From contig NZ_JAIUZP010000011.1 of NCBI RefSeq assembly GCF_020171315.1, positions 1-64,000 on the forward strand: a stretch of DNA of 64,000 bases, written 5' to 3'. The position numbers were made by a program, and so were the translations under genes. The notes under the pieces are model-generated. The model had not been told where the DNA came from, did no database searches, and was given only the letters and a program-made list of their open reading frames with translations. Positions 40,325 to 49,102 of this stretch are shown here, one piece after another. Every line of letters begins with the position of its first letter. Within the stretch, counting starts at the first letter, position 1. Source of the DNA: Pseudooceanicola nanhaiensis. GTDB taxonomy: Bacteria; Pseudomonadota; Alphaproteobacteria; Rhodobacterales; Rhodobacteraceae.

Positions 40325-42541
40325 ATGAAGAAGCCCCTTGCCGGTATCACCCTGCTTGCCGCGCTGCAGATCGCCGCGCCCGAGCGTCTGCCCGCGCAGC
40401 AGATCCTCCTCAACGACAGCGAGGCGGCCCCGGTTGAGCCAGAAGTCGCCCCGCCGTCTGCCCCCTCGGGCCTGCCGGTGATGCAATGGCGCACGCCCAC
40501 CGCCGACGAGGCCACTCCGGCCGAGGCCGAGCCGATCCGCCTGCCGCTGCGCCCGCTGACGCCGCAGGCCGGTGGCGCGGGCACGCACCGCATTCAGGGC
40601 CAGTTCGCGGACGCGCGGTTCCTCATGTTCCTGCCCGAGGGCGTGGACGGCGCGGAGCTGGACCTGACGACCATCAGCTCGATCAACGTGCTGCCCGAAC
40701 GCTCGCAGATCGACGTGACGGTGAACGGCCTCGCCGTGGGATCGATCACCCCCGACAACTTCGACGGGGCCCGGAGCGACGCGCTGTCGGTGCCGCCCGG
40801 GGTGCTGAAGGCGGGGCGCAATGTCATCACGCTCAAGGCTCGCCACGTGCACCGCGTCTTCTGCAGCCCCGAGGCCTCCTTCGGGGTCTGGACCGACGTG
40901 CTGCTGTCGGACAGCGGTGTCACGGTCATGCCCGACATGCTGCAGGCCGATCCGCTGGGGTTCCTCGCGGCGGTTTCGGCACAGATCGGCCAGTCCGAGC
41001 CGATCATCGTGAACAACGCCGGGACCGAATCCCATCTGGCGCAGGGCGCGGCCTTCATTGCCCATATCGAACATCTCTTCGAGGGCCTGCCGCCGCAGAT
41101 CGCGGTCGAAGACCTCTACACCGTCGCCTACGACCGCCCGCAGCTGGCGCGGGTGACGGCCTTCCCGGATGACTTCGGCGCCGGCGACCTGCCGCAGTTC
41201 CGCCGTGGCGGGGATGGCGCCATCGTGCTGCTGGCCAACGCCGAGCATCCCGATGCGGTCGAGAAACTGCTGATCGACGCGGTTGGCGAAAGCGGGCTGG
41301 ACTGGACCGCCCCGGACCTCGCCCCCGGCACGGCGCAATCGCTCTCCGATCTGGGTTTCGAACGGCTCGTGGGACGCGGGCGCTATATCCGCGAGACAGT
41401 GCCCTTCCGGCTGCCCCCGCAATGGCTGCTCCTGTCCGAGGAACGGGCGGAACTGCGCCTCGACTACGCCTTTGCCCGCAACCTGCCCGAGGGCGCGCTG
41501 CTGCTGGTGAAGATCAACGGCGAGACCGTGCGCCTGCTGCCGCTGGATGACCCCGAACAGGCGGGCCGGCGGGTCGATACCCTACAGGTGCCCTTCCCGG
41601 TCAACATGCTGGGGCCGGGCACCAACCGGCTGACCTTCGAAGCGCTGGTGCCGGGCGATCCCCCGGACGAAGCCTGCGTGCCCCGCGAGGATCCGATCTT
41701 CGAGGTCTTCGAGACCACGCAGCTCTCCGTGCCGGAGGCGCCGCGCATGTCGGTTCCGCGCATCGACCGCGTGCTCGACGGGCTGTCGCCCGATCAGATC
41801 CGGTTCAGCGCGGCGGGACAGGCAACCCTGCCCCTCGGGCTGCTGCCGCAGGTCGCCTCGGTCTTCGTGAACGAGGATACCTCGATGGCCACGGGCCAGG
41901 GCCCGGTGACCCTGACCATCGGCGTGCCCGCCGACCTCTCGACACTCGAGGGCAACATCGTCGACGGCAACGCCACGGTGCTGCAGGAGGCGATGCTGAA
42001 CACGCCGAGCACGCGGGCCGCCGACATTGACACCTGGGCCGAGATCGACAACGGCCGCTGGTGGGCGGCCTTCGCGGATCGCGACCGGGCGATCGAGACA
42101 CTGGGCCGGTTCAAGCAGCAGCTGGTCTCGCTCTGGCGCGGGCCGCAGTCCGAACTGAACACATGGATGGCCGGACGCTCTGCCGAGGCGATGATCCTGC
42201 AACCCGACATGAAGCGCCCGGATGACCTGTGGCTGATCGTGCGCCCCAACGCGCCCGACGACCGGGTCGTGGCCTCGCTGATCTCCATGCGGCAGTCGCT
42301 GGAAGGCCCGGGCGGTCAGCTGTCGCTCTTCTCCGCCGACACCGGCTGGCAGAGCTGGCGGGCCTCCACCCTGCCCCTGCGGCTGCATGAACCGATCACC
42401 TGGCGCAACGCCCGCAGCGTGGCGGGCAATTATGCCTCGCTGACGCCGGGCGGCTTCCTTGTGCCGATCTTCTTCTTCACGCTGATCGCGGCGGTCGTCG
42501 CTTTGGGCTACATGATCGCCAGCCGCCGGGGGAAAAAATGA
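40325..42541 (+). CDS. bcsB: Cellulose synthase regulatory subunit BcsB
   Basis: A 738-residue periplasmic protein anchored by one C-terminal span (FLVPIFFFTLIAAVVALGYM). It starts with a signal peptide (MKKPLAGITLLAALQIAAPE). It has the alternating carbohydrate-binding and flavodoxin-like domains of BcsB (FADARFLMFLPEGVDGAELD near the start, CVPREDPIFEVFE near 460). It guides the glucan through the periplasm and is needed for BcsA activity. The start is four bases after bcsA and the end overlaps bcsZ. Confidence 0.93.
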   Translation: MKKPLAGITLLAALQIAAPERLPAQQILLNDSEAAPVEPEVAPPSAPSGLPVMQWRTPTADEATPAEAEPIRLPLRPLTPQAGGAGTHRIQGQFADARFLMFLPEGVDGAELDLTTISSINVLPERSQIDVTVNGLAVGSITPDNFDGARSDALSVPPGVLKAGRNVITLKARHVHRVFCSPEASFGVWTDVLLSDSGVTVMPDMLQADPLGFLAAVSAQIGQSEPIIVNNAGTESHLAQGAAFIAHIEHLFEGLPPQIAVEDLYTVAYDRPQLARVTAFPDDFGAGDLPQFRRGGDGAIVLLANAEHPDAVEKLLIDAVGESGLDWTAPDLAPGTAQSLSDLGFERLVGRGRYIRETVPFRLPPQWLLLSEERAELRLDYAFARNLPEGALLLVKINGETVRLLPLDDPEQAGRRVDTLQVPFPVNMLGPGTNRLTFEALVPGDPPDEACVPREDPIFEVFETTQLSVPEAPRMSVPRIDRVLDGLSPDQIRFSAAGQATLPLGLLPQVASVFVNEDTSMATGQGPVTLTIGVPADLSTLEGNIVDGNATVLQEAMLNTPSTRAADIDTWAEIDNGRWWAAFADRDRAIETLGRFKQQLVSLWRGPQSELNTWMAGRSAEAMILQPDMKRPDDLWLIVRPNAPDDRVVASLISMRQSLEGPGGQLSLFSADTGWQSWRASTLPLRLHEPITWRNARSVAGNYASLTPGGFLVPIFFFTLIAAVVALGYMIASRRGKK

Positions 42542-43605
42542 AGCGCCGCGCCTTTCTGTCCCGCCTCGCCGCCCTCAGCGGCAGCGCCGCCCTCACAGGT
42601 TCTCCTCTCATGGCACAGCAAATCGAGATCCGGTCGCGTATCGAAGACGTCTGGTCGGCGTGGCGCGATGCCCACATGGATGCCAACGGCCGGGTGATTG
42701 ACGGACCGCAGCAGAACGCCAGCCACTCCGAGGGCCAGGGCTACGGGATGCTTCTCGCCGCAACGGCAGGGGATCGCTCTGCCTTCGACCGGATGGATGC
42801 CTGGTGCCGGTTCAACCTCGAGATCCGCGAAGACCGCCTGATGGCCTGGCGCTGGCTGCCCGATGCGCGCATCCGGGTGCCCGACCTGAACAATGCCACC
42901 GACGGCGATCTCTTCCGGGCCTGGGCCCTGTTGCGGGCCGCGCAACGCTTCGACGCGCCCGGCTACATGCAGGCAGCCCGCGATATCGTCAGCGACCTCG
43001 TGACCCGCTGCATCGCGCAGGGCCCCGATGCGCAGCCGCTGCTGATGCCCGCCGTCCACGGGTTCGAGACCACCGACGGCTTCGTCTACAACCCCTGCTA
43101 TGCCATGCCGCTGGCCATGACCGAACTGGCGCGCGCCTTTGACCAGCCCCGGCTCGCCGCCGCGGCCAAGGGCGCGGTCGAGGTCTCGCGCCAGCTGGCC
43201 CTGCGCGGCGTCGTGCCCGACTGGGTCGAGGTGACCTCCTCCGGGCTGCGCGCCGCCGAGGGCTTCTCCTTCGATGCGGGCTACGAGGCGATGCGCATTC
43301 CGCTCTACTACGTCTGGTCGGGGCTGTCCGACCACCCTGCCCTCCTGCGTTACACCGAAGCCCAGTCCCGCGTCCCCGCGGGCACGGCGGCGGTCGTTAT
43401 CGAAAGGCAGACCGGCCACCCACGCGCCACCAGCACCGAAGCGGGCTACCGCTCCATCGCGGCGCTGACCTCCTGCGTGGTGACCGGGCAGGTGGGCGCC
43501 ATCATACCGCCTTTCGATCCACGCGCGGAGTATTACCCCGCGACCCTGCAAATGTTCGCCATGATTGCCCAGGCCGAAGCAGCCCCGATGTGTGTGCCGA
43601 TATGA
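42538..43605 (+). CDS. bcsZ: Periplasmic endoglucanase, glycosyl hydrolase family 8
   Basis: A 355-residue exported cellulase. A Tat-like N-terminus (KRRAFLSRLAALSGSAALTG) is followed by the GH8 fold; the catalytic acids lie in SEGQGYGMLLAATAGD (Glu about residue 64) and NNATDGDLFRAWALL (Asp about residue 123). It trims mis-ordered glucan during synthesis. It overlaps bcsB and the following TPR gene by four bases each, so all five genes of the operon are coupled. Confidence 0.93.
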   Translation: MKRRAFLSRLAALSGSAALTGSPLMAQQIEIRSRIEDVWSAWRDAHMDANGRVIDGPQQNASHSEGQGYGMLLAATAGDRSAFDRMDAWCRFNLEIREDRLMAWRWLPDARIRVPDLNNATDGDLFRAWALLRAAQRFDAPGYMQAARDIVSDLVTRCIAQGPDAQPLLMPAVHGFETTDGFVYNPCYAMPLAMTELARAFDQPRLAAAAKGAVEVSRQLALRGVVPDWVEVTSSGLRAAEGFSFDAGYEAMRIPLYYVWSGLSDHPALLRYTEAQSRVPAGTAAVVIERQTGHPRATSTEAGYRSIAALTSCVVTGQVGAIIPPFDPRAEYYPATLQMFAMIAQAEAAPMCVPI

Positions 43606-44972
43606 AAAAAGCCAAACTGACCCTCGCCGCCCTCCTGTTCTCGCAAGCGACCTTCGCCTTGCCGGTCCATGCGCAGAGCCCGAACAACAGCGACCTTCAG
43701 GCGCTGCGGTTCTACCTTGCCGAAGACAATCAGGAGGCCGTGCGCTCCGAGATCCGGCGCCTGCAGCTGCGCTATCCCGACTGGGTGGTGCCCGAGGACC
43801 TGAGCGAACTGGAGGCCCAGAACGCCGGCGACGCGATCGACCGCATCTATGCCCAGATCGAGGCCGGGAACTTCTCTGTCGCGCGGGACCTGATCGAACA
43901 GACGCGGCGGGATTTCCCCAGCTGGACGCCCTCCGACTCGCTGATGTCCGATCTCACCATCGCCGAGGCGCAGCAGAACTTCGACCAGGTCGTGGGCCTG
44001 GGCGACGCCAACGCGGCGATCCGCATCGCCAACGACTCGCCCGAGCTTCTGCGCTGCGAACGGATCAACAACGCCTGGCTGCTAGCCGAGCAATACATCG
44101 CCATCGGGGATACCGATGCCGCGATGCGCATTCAGAACGGTGTAGTGCGCAGCTGCAATGACCCCGACATCCTCGTGGCGACGCTGGAAAAATCCGCCTC
44201 CATCGCAAGCGCCTCGGACCTTTCGGCCATGGCCGACACCGCCCGGGCACAGGCCCCCGTCGCCGCAGACCGGCTGACCGCCGTGGAAAACCGGCTGCTG
44301 GCCGGCATGGGGGCCAGTGCCCGCGATGGCAGTTCCGCCAGCACGGACACGGCCTCTGCCGGAAGCACGCGGCCGGGCGGCAGCACCTCCACCACCCGTC
44401 CGCCCTCCTCCGGTGGCGGCAGTTCGGCGGGCCTGAGCGCAGCCGCGCGGGCCGCGGCCCGCGGCGACTGGCAAAGCTGCCTGGCCGCGACGGCCGGGGG
44501 CGGCAGCGCCTCGGTCCTCTCCCAACGCGGCTGGTGTGCCCTGAACTCGGGCCGTCCGATGCAGGCGCTGACCGATTTCCGCGATGCCGCAGCGCGCGGC
44601 AACGGCACCACCCGGCGCGATGCGAGCTATGGCCTCGCGCTCACGCTGCTGAACCTGAACATGGTGAACGAAGCCGCCAGCGTCGCGGCCAGCACCCGGT
44701 TCACCGCCCAGCAGCGCCTCGATATCGAGAGCCAGATCCTCGACAAGCGCGGGGTCGCCGCCTTCGAGCGCAAGGACTTCCGCCGCGCCATCGCCTACTT
44801 CAACGAATTGGAGCGCCTGACCGGTGTCGTGCGGCGCGACCTCGCCCTGCTGCGGGGCTACGCCTACCTCAATTCCGGTGACCGGACCGAGGCGCGCCGC
44901 CAGTTCCTCGCGCTGCACAATCAGCTCGCCACCCCCGCTTCGCGCCGGGCTCTGGCCTCTATTGGCGATTAA
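43602..44972 (+). CDS. TPR protein in the cellulose operon (BcsC-like, no barrel)
   Basis: A 456-residue exported protein with a signal peptide (ends LPVHAQ) and TPR-like helical repeats (AVRSEIRRLQLRYPDWVVPE, ALTDFRDAAARGNGTTRRDA, RAIAYFNELERLTGV). A serine/glycine/threonine-rich linker lies at about 245 to 285. BcsC normally has over 1000 residues, with TPRs and an outer-membrane barrel; the barrel is absent here. The gene order puts it where bcsC would be. The export pore must be encoded elsewhere or be of another kind. Confidence 0.8.
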   Translation: MKKAKLTLAALLFSQATFALPVHAQSPNNSDLQALRFYLAEDNQEAVRSEIRRLQLRYPDWVVPEDLSELEAQNAGDAIDRIYAQIEAGNFSVARDLIEQTRRDFPSWTPSDSLMSDLTIAEAQQNFDQVVGLGDANAAIRIANDSPELLRCERINNAWLLAEQYIAIGDTDAAMRIQNGVVRSCNDPDILVATLEKSASIASASDLSAMADTARAQAPVAADRLTAVENRLLAGMGASARDGSSASTDTASAGSTRPGGSTSTTRPPSSGGGSSAGLSAAARAAARGDWQSCLAATAGGGSASVLSQRGWCALNSGRPMQALTDFRDAAARGNGTTRRDASYGLALTLLNLNMVNEAASVAASTRFTAQQRLDIESQILDKRGVAAFERKDFRRAIAYFNELERLTGVVRRDLALLRGYAYLNSGDRTEARRQFLALHNQLATPASRRALASIGD

Positions 44973-45013
44973 TTCCGAGAAACGATTCGCCCTCTTTTGA
45001 AGGGCTTACGCTG

Positions 45014-45060
45014 CAATTGTGTCCCACCCCTCAACATTAGGTTGAAGTGGGGCGCAATTG
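45014..45060 (+). terminator. Stem-loop after the cellulose operon
   Basis: CAATTG (45014) and CAATTG (45055) flank an imperfect stem that includes CCCAC/GTGGG and CTCAAC/GTTGAAG around ATTAG. It lies 40 bases after the operon end. The U-run is absent, so the strength is uncertain. Confidence 0.45.
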
Positions 45061-45165
45061 CGGCCACTGCCTTAATTTGGCGCAAATTTTAAAATCCTTA
45101 CAGTGTATGGACTTAGCCCGTTTCAACAGGCCAATGCTGCGTTTGCACATCGAAAAAAGGCAAGA

Positions 45166-45180
45166 TTAAGGCTAGGTTAA
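45166..45180. promoter_or_regulatory. CtrA-type site TTAA-N7-TTAA
   Basis: TTAAGGCTAGGTTAA is a perfect match to the full CtrA consensus. It lies 76 bases before the 43-residue peptide gene. CtrA controls motility, cell-cycle and gene-transfer-agent genes in alphaproteobacteria. Confidence 0.6.
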
Positions 45181-45256
45181 AGATGCAGGGTCGTCGGCAC
45201 CCGCTGCCAGCCGAGCTTGTTAATCTGGTAAAATTTTTTCTGTCAGGATTTTCATT

Positions 45257-45388
45257 ATGACCAAGCAAGAAATCGAAACCAAACGTTTCCAGAATACCCG
45301 CCGCCGCCGTCGTGCACAGGCGCTCGAACTGCTGATCGGTCTGGCCGTCATGGCCTGGATTGTCGGCACGCTGGGCGTCGCGGCCTAA
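45257..45388 (+). CDS. Small membrane peptide, 43 aa
   Basis: A 43-codon frame, not linked to other genes. The head is charged and very arginine-rich (KRFQNTRRRRRAQALE) and the tail is one hydrophobic span (LLIGLAVMAWIVGTLGVAA). AGGA lies nine bases before the ATG. A CtrA-type box lies 76 bases upstream and a strong terminator lies about 90 bases downstream. The topology would place the arginine cluster in the cytoplasm. Function unknown; a membrane-bound regulator or adaptor is possible. Confidence 0.7.
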   Translation: MTKQEIETKRFQNTRRRRRAQALELLIGLAVMAWIVGTLGVAA

Positions 45389-45480
45389 AGACCTGCCTGT
45401 TGGCAGGCCCGCTGGGGGGTGGGCCTGTCGCGAAGTCCTCTAACACACAGGCGGTCCAATGTTACTGAGTACCTCTTAGG

Positions 45481-45514
45481 CCACGGCGTCCCCCCGACGC
45501 CGTGGTTTCCTTTT
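45481..45514 (+). terminator. Strong intrinsic terminator
   Basis: CCACGGCGTC (45481) pairs with GACGCCGTGG (45496), five-base loop, then TTTCCTTTT. It ends the transcript of the small peptide or of a separate short RNA between 45389 and 45514; the intervening bases include another hairpin (GGCAGGCCC with GGGCCTGTC). Confidence 0.85.
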
Positions 45515-45577
45515 GGGCCATCGCTGTCGTCAGGCAGGCGCCTCGCCCATGGCTAGAGCGCCGCTCCCGGCGAGGTA

Positions 45578-45624
45578 CCCAAGAGTTTTCGAAAATTCTT
45601 GGGAAGATTCTTCGAAGAATTTTC
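45578..45624. repeat. Paired back-to-back palindromes
   Basis: CCCAAGAGTTTTC-GAAAATTCTTGGG (45578 to 45603, one mismatch pair) followed by GAAGATTCTTC-GAAGAATTTTC (45603 to 45624). They lie just after the end of the importer operon and before the small-peptide terminator, the same layout as near 29434 to 29484 and 55930 to 55974. Confidence 0.8.
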
Positions 45625-45641
45625 TGCGCGGACGGCGGGCG

Positions 45642-46340
45642 TCAGACCCCCAGATGCGCCCGCAGGCGCCCGGGATCGGCCCTCAGCGTGGCGCGGTCCA
45701 TCTCGTCCCGGTTCGCGCCCATCTCGATGACGAAGACCCGGTCGGCCATGTCCAGCACCGCGTCCACCCTCTGCTCCACCAGCAGGACGGCGACACCGCG
45801 GTCACGCATGGTCAGCACCACCTGCCGGATCACCTCGATCATCGAGGGCTGCAGGCCCTCCGTCGGCTCGTCCAGCAGCAGGAGCTTCGGCCTCAGGGCA
45901 AGCGCCCGGGCCGTGGCCAGCATCTGCTGTTCCCCGCCCGAAAGCGTATCGGCGCGCTGTCCCAGCCGCTCGCGCAGGCGCGGGAAAATCTCCAGCAACT
46001 CCTCGCGCAGCGCGGCATCCCCGCCCCGGGTCATCAGGCCGATCTCGATGTTCTGGGCCACCGTCAGCTCGCCAAAGAGCCGCCTGCCCTGCGGGATATA
46101 GCCGACGCCCTGTTTCGGCACCTCGTGGGGCGGCAGGTCGGACAGCAATGTGCCCTCCAGCGCGATGGAGCCCGCCCCCGGGGGCAGCAGCCCCATGATC
46201 GCCTTCATCAGCGTCGTCTTGCCCGCACCGTTGCGGCCCATCAGGCAGGTGATCTGCCCGGCCTGCGCCGTCAGCGAGACTCCGCGCAGCACCTGTGCCG
46301 CGCCATAGGAGACGTCCAGCCCTTCGATCTTCAGCATCAC
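45642..46340 (-). CDS. Branched-chain amino acid-type ABC transporter, ATPase (LivF-like)
   Basis: A 232-residue ATPase. Walker A: GRNGAGKTTLMKAI; signature: LSGGEQQMLATARALALRP; Walker B: LLLLDEPTEGL. The length and the spacing match LivF. It is the last gene of a five-gene importer operon and overlaps the LivG-like gene by four bases. Confidence 0.93.
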   Translation of the reverse strand: MMLKIEGLDVSYGAAQVLRGVSLTAQAGQITCLMGRNGAGKTTLMKAIMGLLPPGAGSIALEGTLLSDLPPHEVPKQGVGYIPQGRRLFGELTVAQNIEIGLMTRGGDAALREELLEIFPRLRERLGQRADTLSGGEQQMLATARALALRPKLLLLDEPTEGLQPSMIEVIRQVVLTMRDRGVAVLLVEQRVDAVLDMADRVFVIEMGANRDEMDRATLRADPGRLRAHLGV

Positions 46341-47065
46341 GCCTCCTCCGTCCCGGTGCCGAGGTAGGCCGCCTGTACCGCGCGGCTGGCGTGGATCCCC
46401 TGCGGCGTGCCCTCGGCCAGCACCTCGCCAAAGTTCAGCACCGTCACCCGGTCGGCCAGTTCCATCACCACGGACATGTTGTGTTCGATCAGGAGGATCG
46501 TCGTCTCGGCCTTGAGTGCCCGGATCAGCGCCTTGAAATCGGCGATCTCGCTCTCGGCCAGCCCCTGTGTCGGCTCGTCGAGGATCAGCAGGCGCGGGCG
46601 CTGTGCCAGCCCCATGGCGATCTCCAGCAGCCGCTGGTGGCCGTAGGAGAGGTCTCCCGCCACGTCCGCCGCCCGGTCGGCCAGACCCACGCGGGTCAGC
46701 GCCTCGCGCACCTCGGCCTCCACGGCCTTGGCATCCCCGCCAAGGCGGCGCATGGCGGCCAGGGCCACATTCTCGTGGCAGGTCAGCTTGCCGAAGACCG
46801 AGGTAATCTGGAACGTATAGGCCATCCCCAGCCCGACGCGCTTGGGCGCGGGCAGCGCGGTCACGTCGCGCCCCTCGAAGGTGATGGAGCCCGAAGACGG
46901 CGGCAGCCGCCCGATCAGCATCGAGACAAAGGTGGTCTTGCCGGCCCCGTTCGGGCCGATGAGCGCCCGGATCTCATGCTGCGGCAGGTCGAAATCCACC
47001 TCGTGTACGGCAGGCAGGCCCGAGAAGCTGCGCGAGAGGCCGCGGGTCTGGAGGATCACGCTCAT
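46337..47065 (-). CDS. Branched-chain amino acid-type ABC transporter, ATPase (LivG-like)
   Basis: A 242-residue ATPase. Walker A: GPNGAGKTTFVSMLIG; signature region: LSYGHQRLLEIAMGLAQRP; Walker B: LLILDEPTQGLAESE; the longer C-terminal tail is the LivG type. It pairs with the LivF-like ATPase under the two permeases. ATGA overlaps are present on both sides. Confidence 0.93.
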   Translation of the reverse strand: MSVILQTRGLSRSFSGLPAVHEVDFDLPQHEIRALIGPNGAGKTTFVSMLIGRLPPSSGSITFEGRDVTALPAPKRVGLGMAYTFQITSVFGKLTCHENVALAAMRRLGGDAKAVEAEVREALTRVGLADRAADVAGDLSYGHQRLLEIAMGLAQRPRLLILDEPTQGLAESEIADFKALIRALKAETTILLIEHNMSVVMELADRVTVLNFGEVLAEGTPQGIHASRAVQAAYLGTGTEEA

Positions 47066-48003
47066 GGCAGGTCCCTCCAGAGGCGGCGCTTCACCTCGCC
47101 CACCAGTCCGTGGGGCAGGAACAGCGTCAGCAGCACCAGCGCCACGCCCGCGATCAGCATGTAGGCGTCGGTCACGCCCGAGGAGAGGTCGATCAGGTAG
47201 AACATGAAGAGCGCGCCCACGAAGGGCCCCAGCACCGTGCCCGCCCCGCCGAGAAGGACCCAGAGCAGCGGGAAGATGGAATATTGCACGCCCGCAAAGG
47301 TCGCCCCGGCATAGCCGAAGAGCAGCGCATAGGCCGCGCCCGAAAGCGCCGAGATCGTGCCCGAGATCACCAGCGCCCCCAGCTTGGTGCGGAAGGCGTC
47401 ATAGCCCAGCAGGCTGGCGCGTTCCTCGTTCTCGCGCAGGGCCACGAAGACGCGGCCCCAGCGGTGGCGCACCAGCCAGAGGGTGAAGATCAGCACGACG
47501 GAGAAGAGCGCCCAGGCGATCAGGTAGCGATGCGCCTCATCCGAGAGGTCCATGCCCCAGAGCCGCCGCGTGGCGGAGGGGATGACGAAGCCTTCGTCGC
47601 CCCGCGTGATGTCGCGGAAGTAGACCAGCGTCATGGCCAGCGCCTGCGAGAACATCAGCGTCACGATCATGAAGCTGACGCCTGCCGTGCGCAGCGCCAG
47701 CAGCCCCACGACCAGCGACAGCACCACCCCCGCCACGATGCCCGCAGCCATCGCCGGCAGCGCGCCCGCGTCGAAGTGGTAGGAGAGCAGCCCCATCCCG
47801 TACATGCCCGCGCCGAAGAACATCGCATGGCCGAGGCTCAGCAGCCCGGTGTAGCCGAAAGCGATGTTGTAGCCCATGGCATAGACCGCCAGCACCATGA
47901 TGCGGGCGACATTGCCGTGCTGGTAGGCGGGCAGGACGAAATGCCCGGCGAACAGCAGTGCGATCAGGCCCAGGTGCAGGCCCCAGTAGTAGCGCGCGGT
48001 CAT
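47062..48003 (-). CDS. Branched-chain amino acid-type ABC transporter, permease (LivM-like)
   Basis: A 313-residue permease with about eight to nine spans. The family block GYTGLLSLGHAMFFGAGMYG (about residues 50 to 70) is clear. The ATG at 48003 overlaps the stop of the LivH-like gene; longer in-frame starts would run deep into that gene and are rejected. The substrate is set by the binding protein, which is not a typical leucine binder. Confidence 0.92.
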   Translation of the reverse strand: MTARYYWGLHLGLIALLFAGHFVLPAYQHGNVARIMVLAVYAMGYNIAFGYTGLLSLGHAMFFGAGMYGMGLLSYHFDAGALPAMAAGIVAGVVLSLVVGLLALRTAGVSFMIVTLMFSQALAMTLVYFRDITRGDEGFVIPSATRRLWGMDLSDEAHRYLIAWALFSVVLIFTLWLVRHRWGRVFVALRENEERASLLGYDAFRTKLGALVISGTISALSGAAYALLFGYAGATFAGVQYSIFPLLWVLLGGAGTVLGPFVGALFMFYLIDLSSGVTDAYMLIAGVALVLLTLFLPHGLVGEVKRRLWRDLP

Positions 48004-48926
48004 CGGCCCTTGCCCCCGAACAGGCCCTGCGGACGGAAGACCAGCACCAGCGCCACGGCCAGCGTGGCGAGGATCTTGGCCAGCGTGGGCGAGAAGAAGA
48101 CCGAGATAATGCCATCGGACATGCCGATCAGCACGGCCGCCACGATGGTGCCCGCCAGCGACCCGAGCCCGCCGATGATCACGACGATGAAGGACAGCAG
48201 CAGCGCGTCGCCCCCCATCAGGTAGTGCGCCTGCTGGATCGGCACGATCAGCACGCCCGCCAGAGCAGCGAGCCCCGCGCCCACGCCGAAGACAGCGGCA
48301 TAGACCCGTTCGACCGGGATGCCGAAGGCGGTGGCCATCTCGCCGTCCAGCTGGGTGGCGCGCATGATCAGCCCGGCCTTGGAGCGCGTCATGAAGAGTC
48401 GCAGCGCGGCGATCAGCACCACGGCGGCCCCGATGACGAAGAGCTTGTAGGAGGTCGTGGACAGCCCCCAGGGGAAGTAGAAGGACAGCCCGCCCTCGCC
48501 CCATTCGACCCATGGCAGCGCGATGCGGTGGTTGAACGGCGGCACCACGGGGCGCGCGTCGGCGCCATAGGTCATCAGCGTGGCCTGCTGCAGGATGTAG
48601 AGCAGCCCGATGGTGGCAACGATCGTCCTCTCGGGGTCGTAGTTCAGCCTCTTGAGGATCACCATGTCGGCCACGGCGGCCAGCCCGCCCACCAGAAGCG
48701 GCGCGAGGATCGCGGCAGCGATGAAGGCCAGGGCCGGGCCGCCGCCGATGAAGGAGGTCACCGCCCAGGCCATGACCGCGCCCAGCATGTAGAATTCGCC
48801 ATGCGCCACGTTGACCACGCGCATCACGCCGAAGACGAGGCTGAGCCCCGAGGCCATCAGCGCCAGCACCGAGGCCAGCACCGCGCCCTCCAGCATGGCG
48901 AGCATCAGGTAAGGTCCGAAATCCAT
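48000..48926 (-). CDS. Branched-chain amino acid-type ABC transporter, permease (LivH-like)
   Basis: A 308-residue permease. Family marks are ASGLSLVFGVMRVVNVAHGE (about residues 25 to 45) and the loop TRSKAGLIMRATQLDGEMAT with the EAA-like contact to the ATPases. It is encoded after the binding protein, from which it is separated by a strong hairpin that probably lowers expression of the downstream membrane genes. Confidence 0.93.
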   Translation of the reverse strand: MDFGPYLMLAMLEGAVLASVLALMASGLSLVFGVMRVVNVAHGEFYMLGAVMAWAVTSFIGGGPALAFIAAAILAPLLVGGLAAVADMVILKRLNYDPERTIVATIGLLYILQQATLMTYGADARPVVPPFNHRIALPWVEWGEGGLSFYFPWGLSTTSYKLFVIGAAVVLIAALRLFMTRSKAGLIMRATQLDGEMATAFGIPVERVYAAVFGVGAGLAALAGVLIVPIQQAHYLMGGDALLLSFIVVIIGGLGSLAGTIVAAVLIGMSDGIISVFFSPTLAKILATLAVALVLVFRPQGLFGGKGR

Positions 48927-48980
48927 GAAGTCCGTCGCGTCTTGAGCTCTCGCGCCGCCCGGGATCGGGCGGACGCAGGG

Positions 48981-49016
48981 GACAGCCCCCGGCAGCAGAC
49001 TGCCGGGGGGACTGTC
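48981..49016 (-). terminator. Hairpin between binding protein and permease genes
   Basis: GACAG-C-CCCCGGCAG, four-base loop, then CTGCCGGGG-GGA-CTGTC. Such hairpins stabilise the binding protein message and reduce read-through into the transporter genes. Confidence 0.7.
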
Positions 49017-49102
49017 AGGTGCCCTCTGTGCCGGTCGGGGCCGGGCGCCGGTTGTCCGACACCCGCCCCGTCCCGGTCAGAAGTGCGTTCCGATCCGCCC
49101 GA

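Noticed and set aside
47062-48513. Extended 483-codon start for the LivM-like permease
   Set aside because: The first 170 codons are antisense-like low complexity over the LivH-like gene; the ATG at 48003 overlaps the LivH stop by four bases and begins a normal permease.
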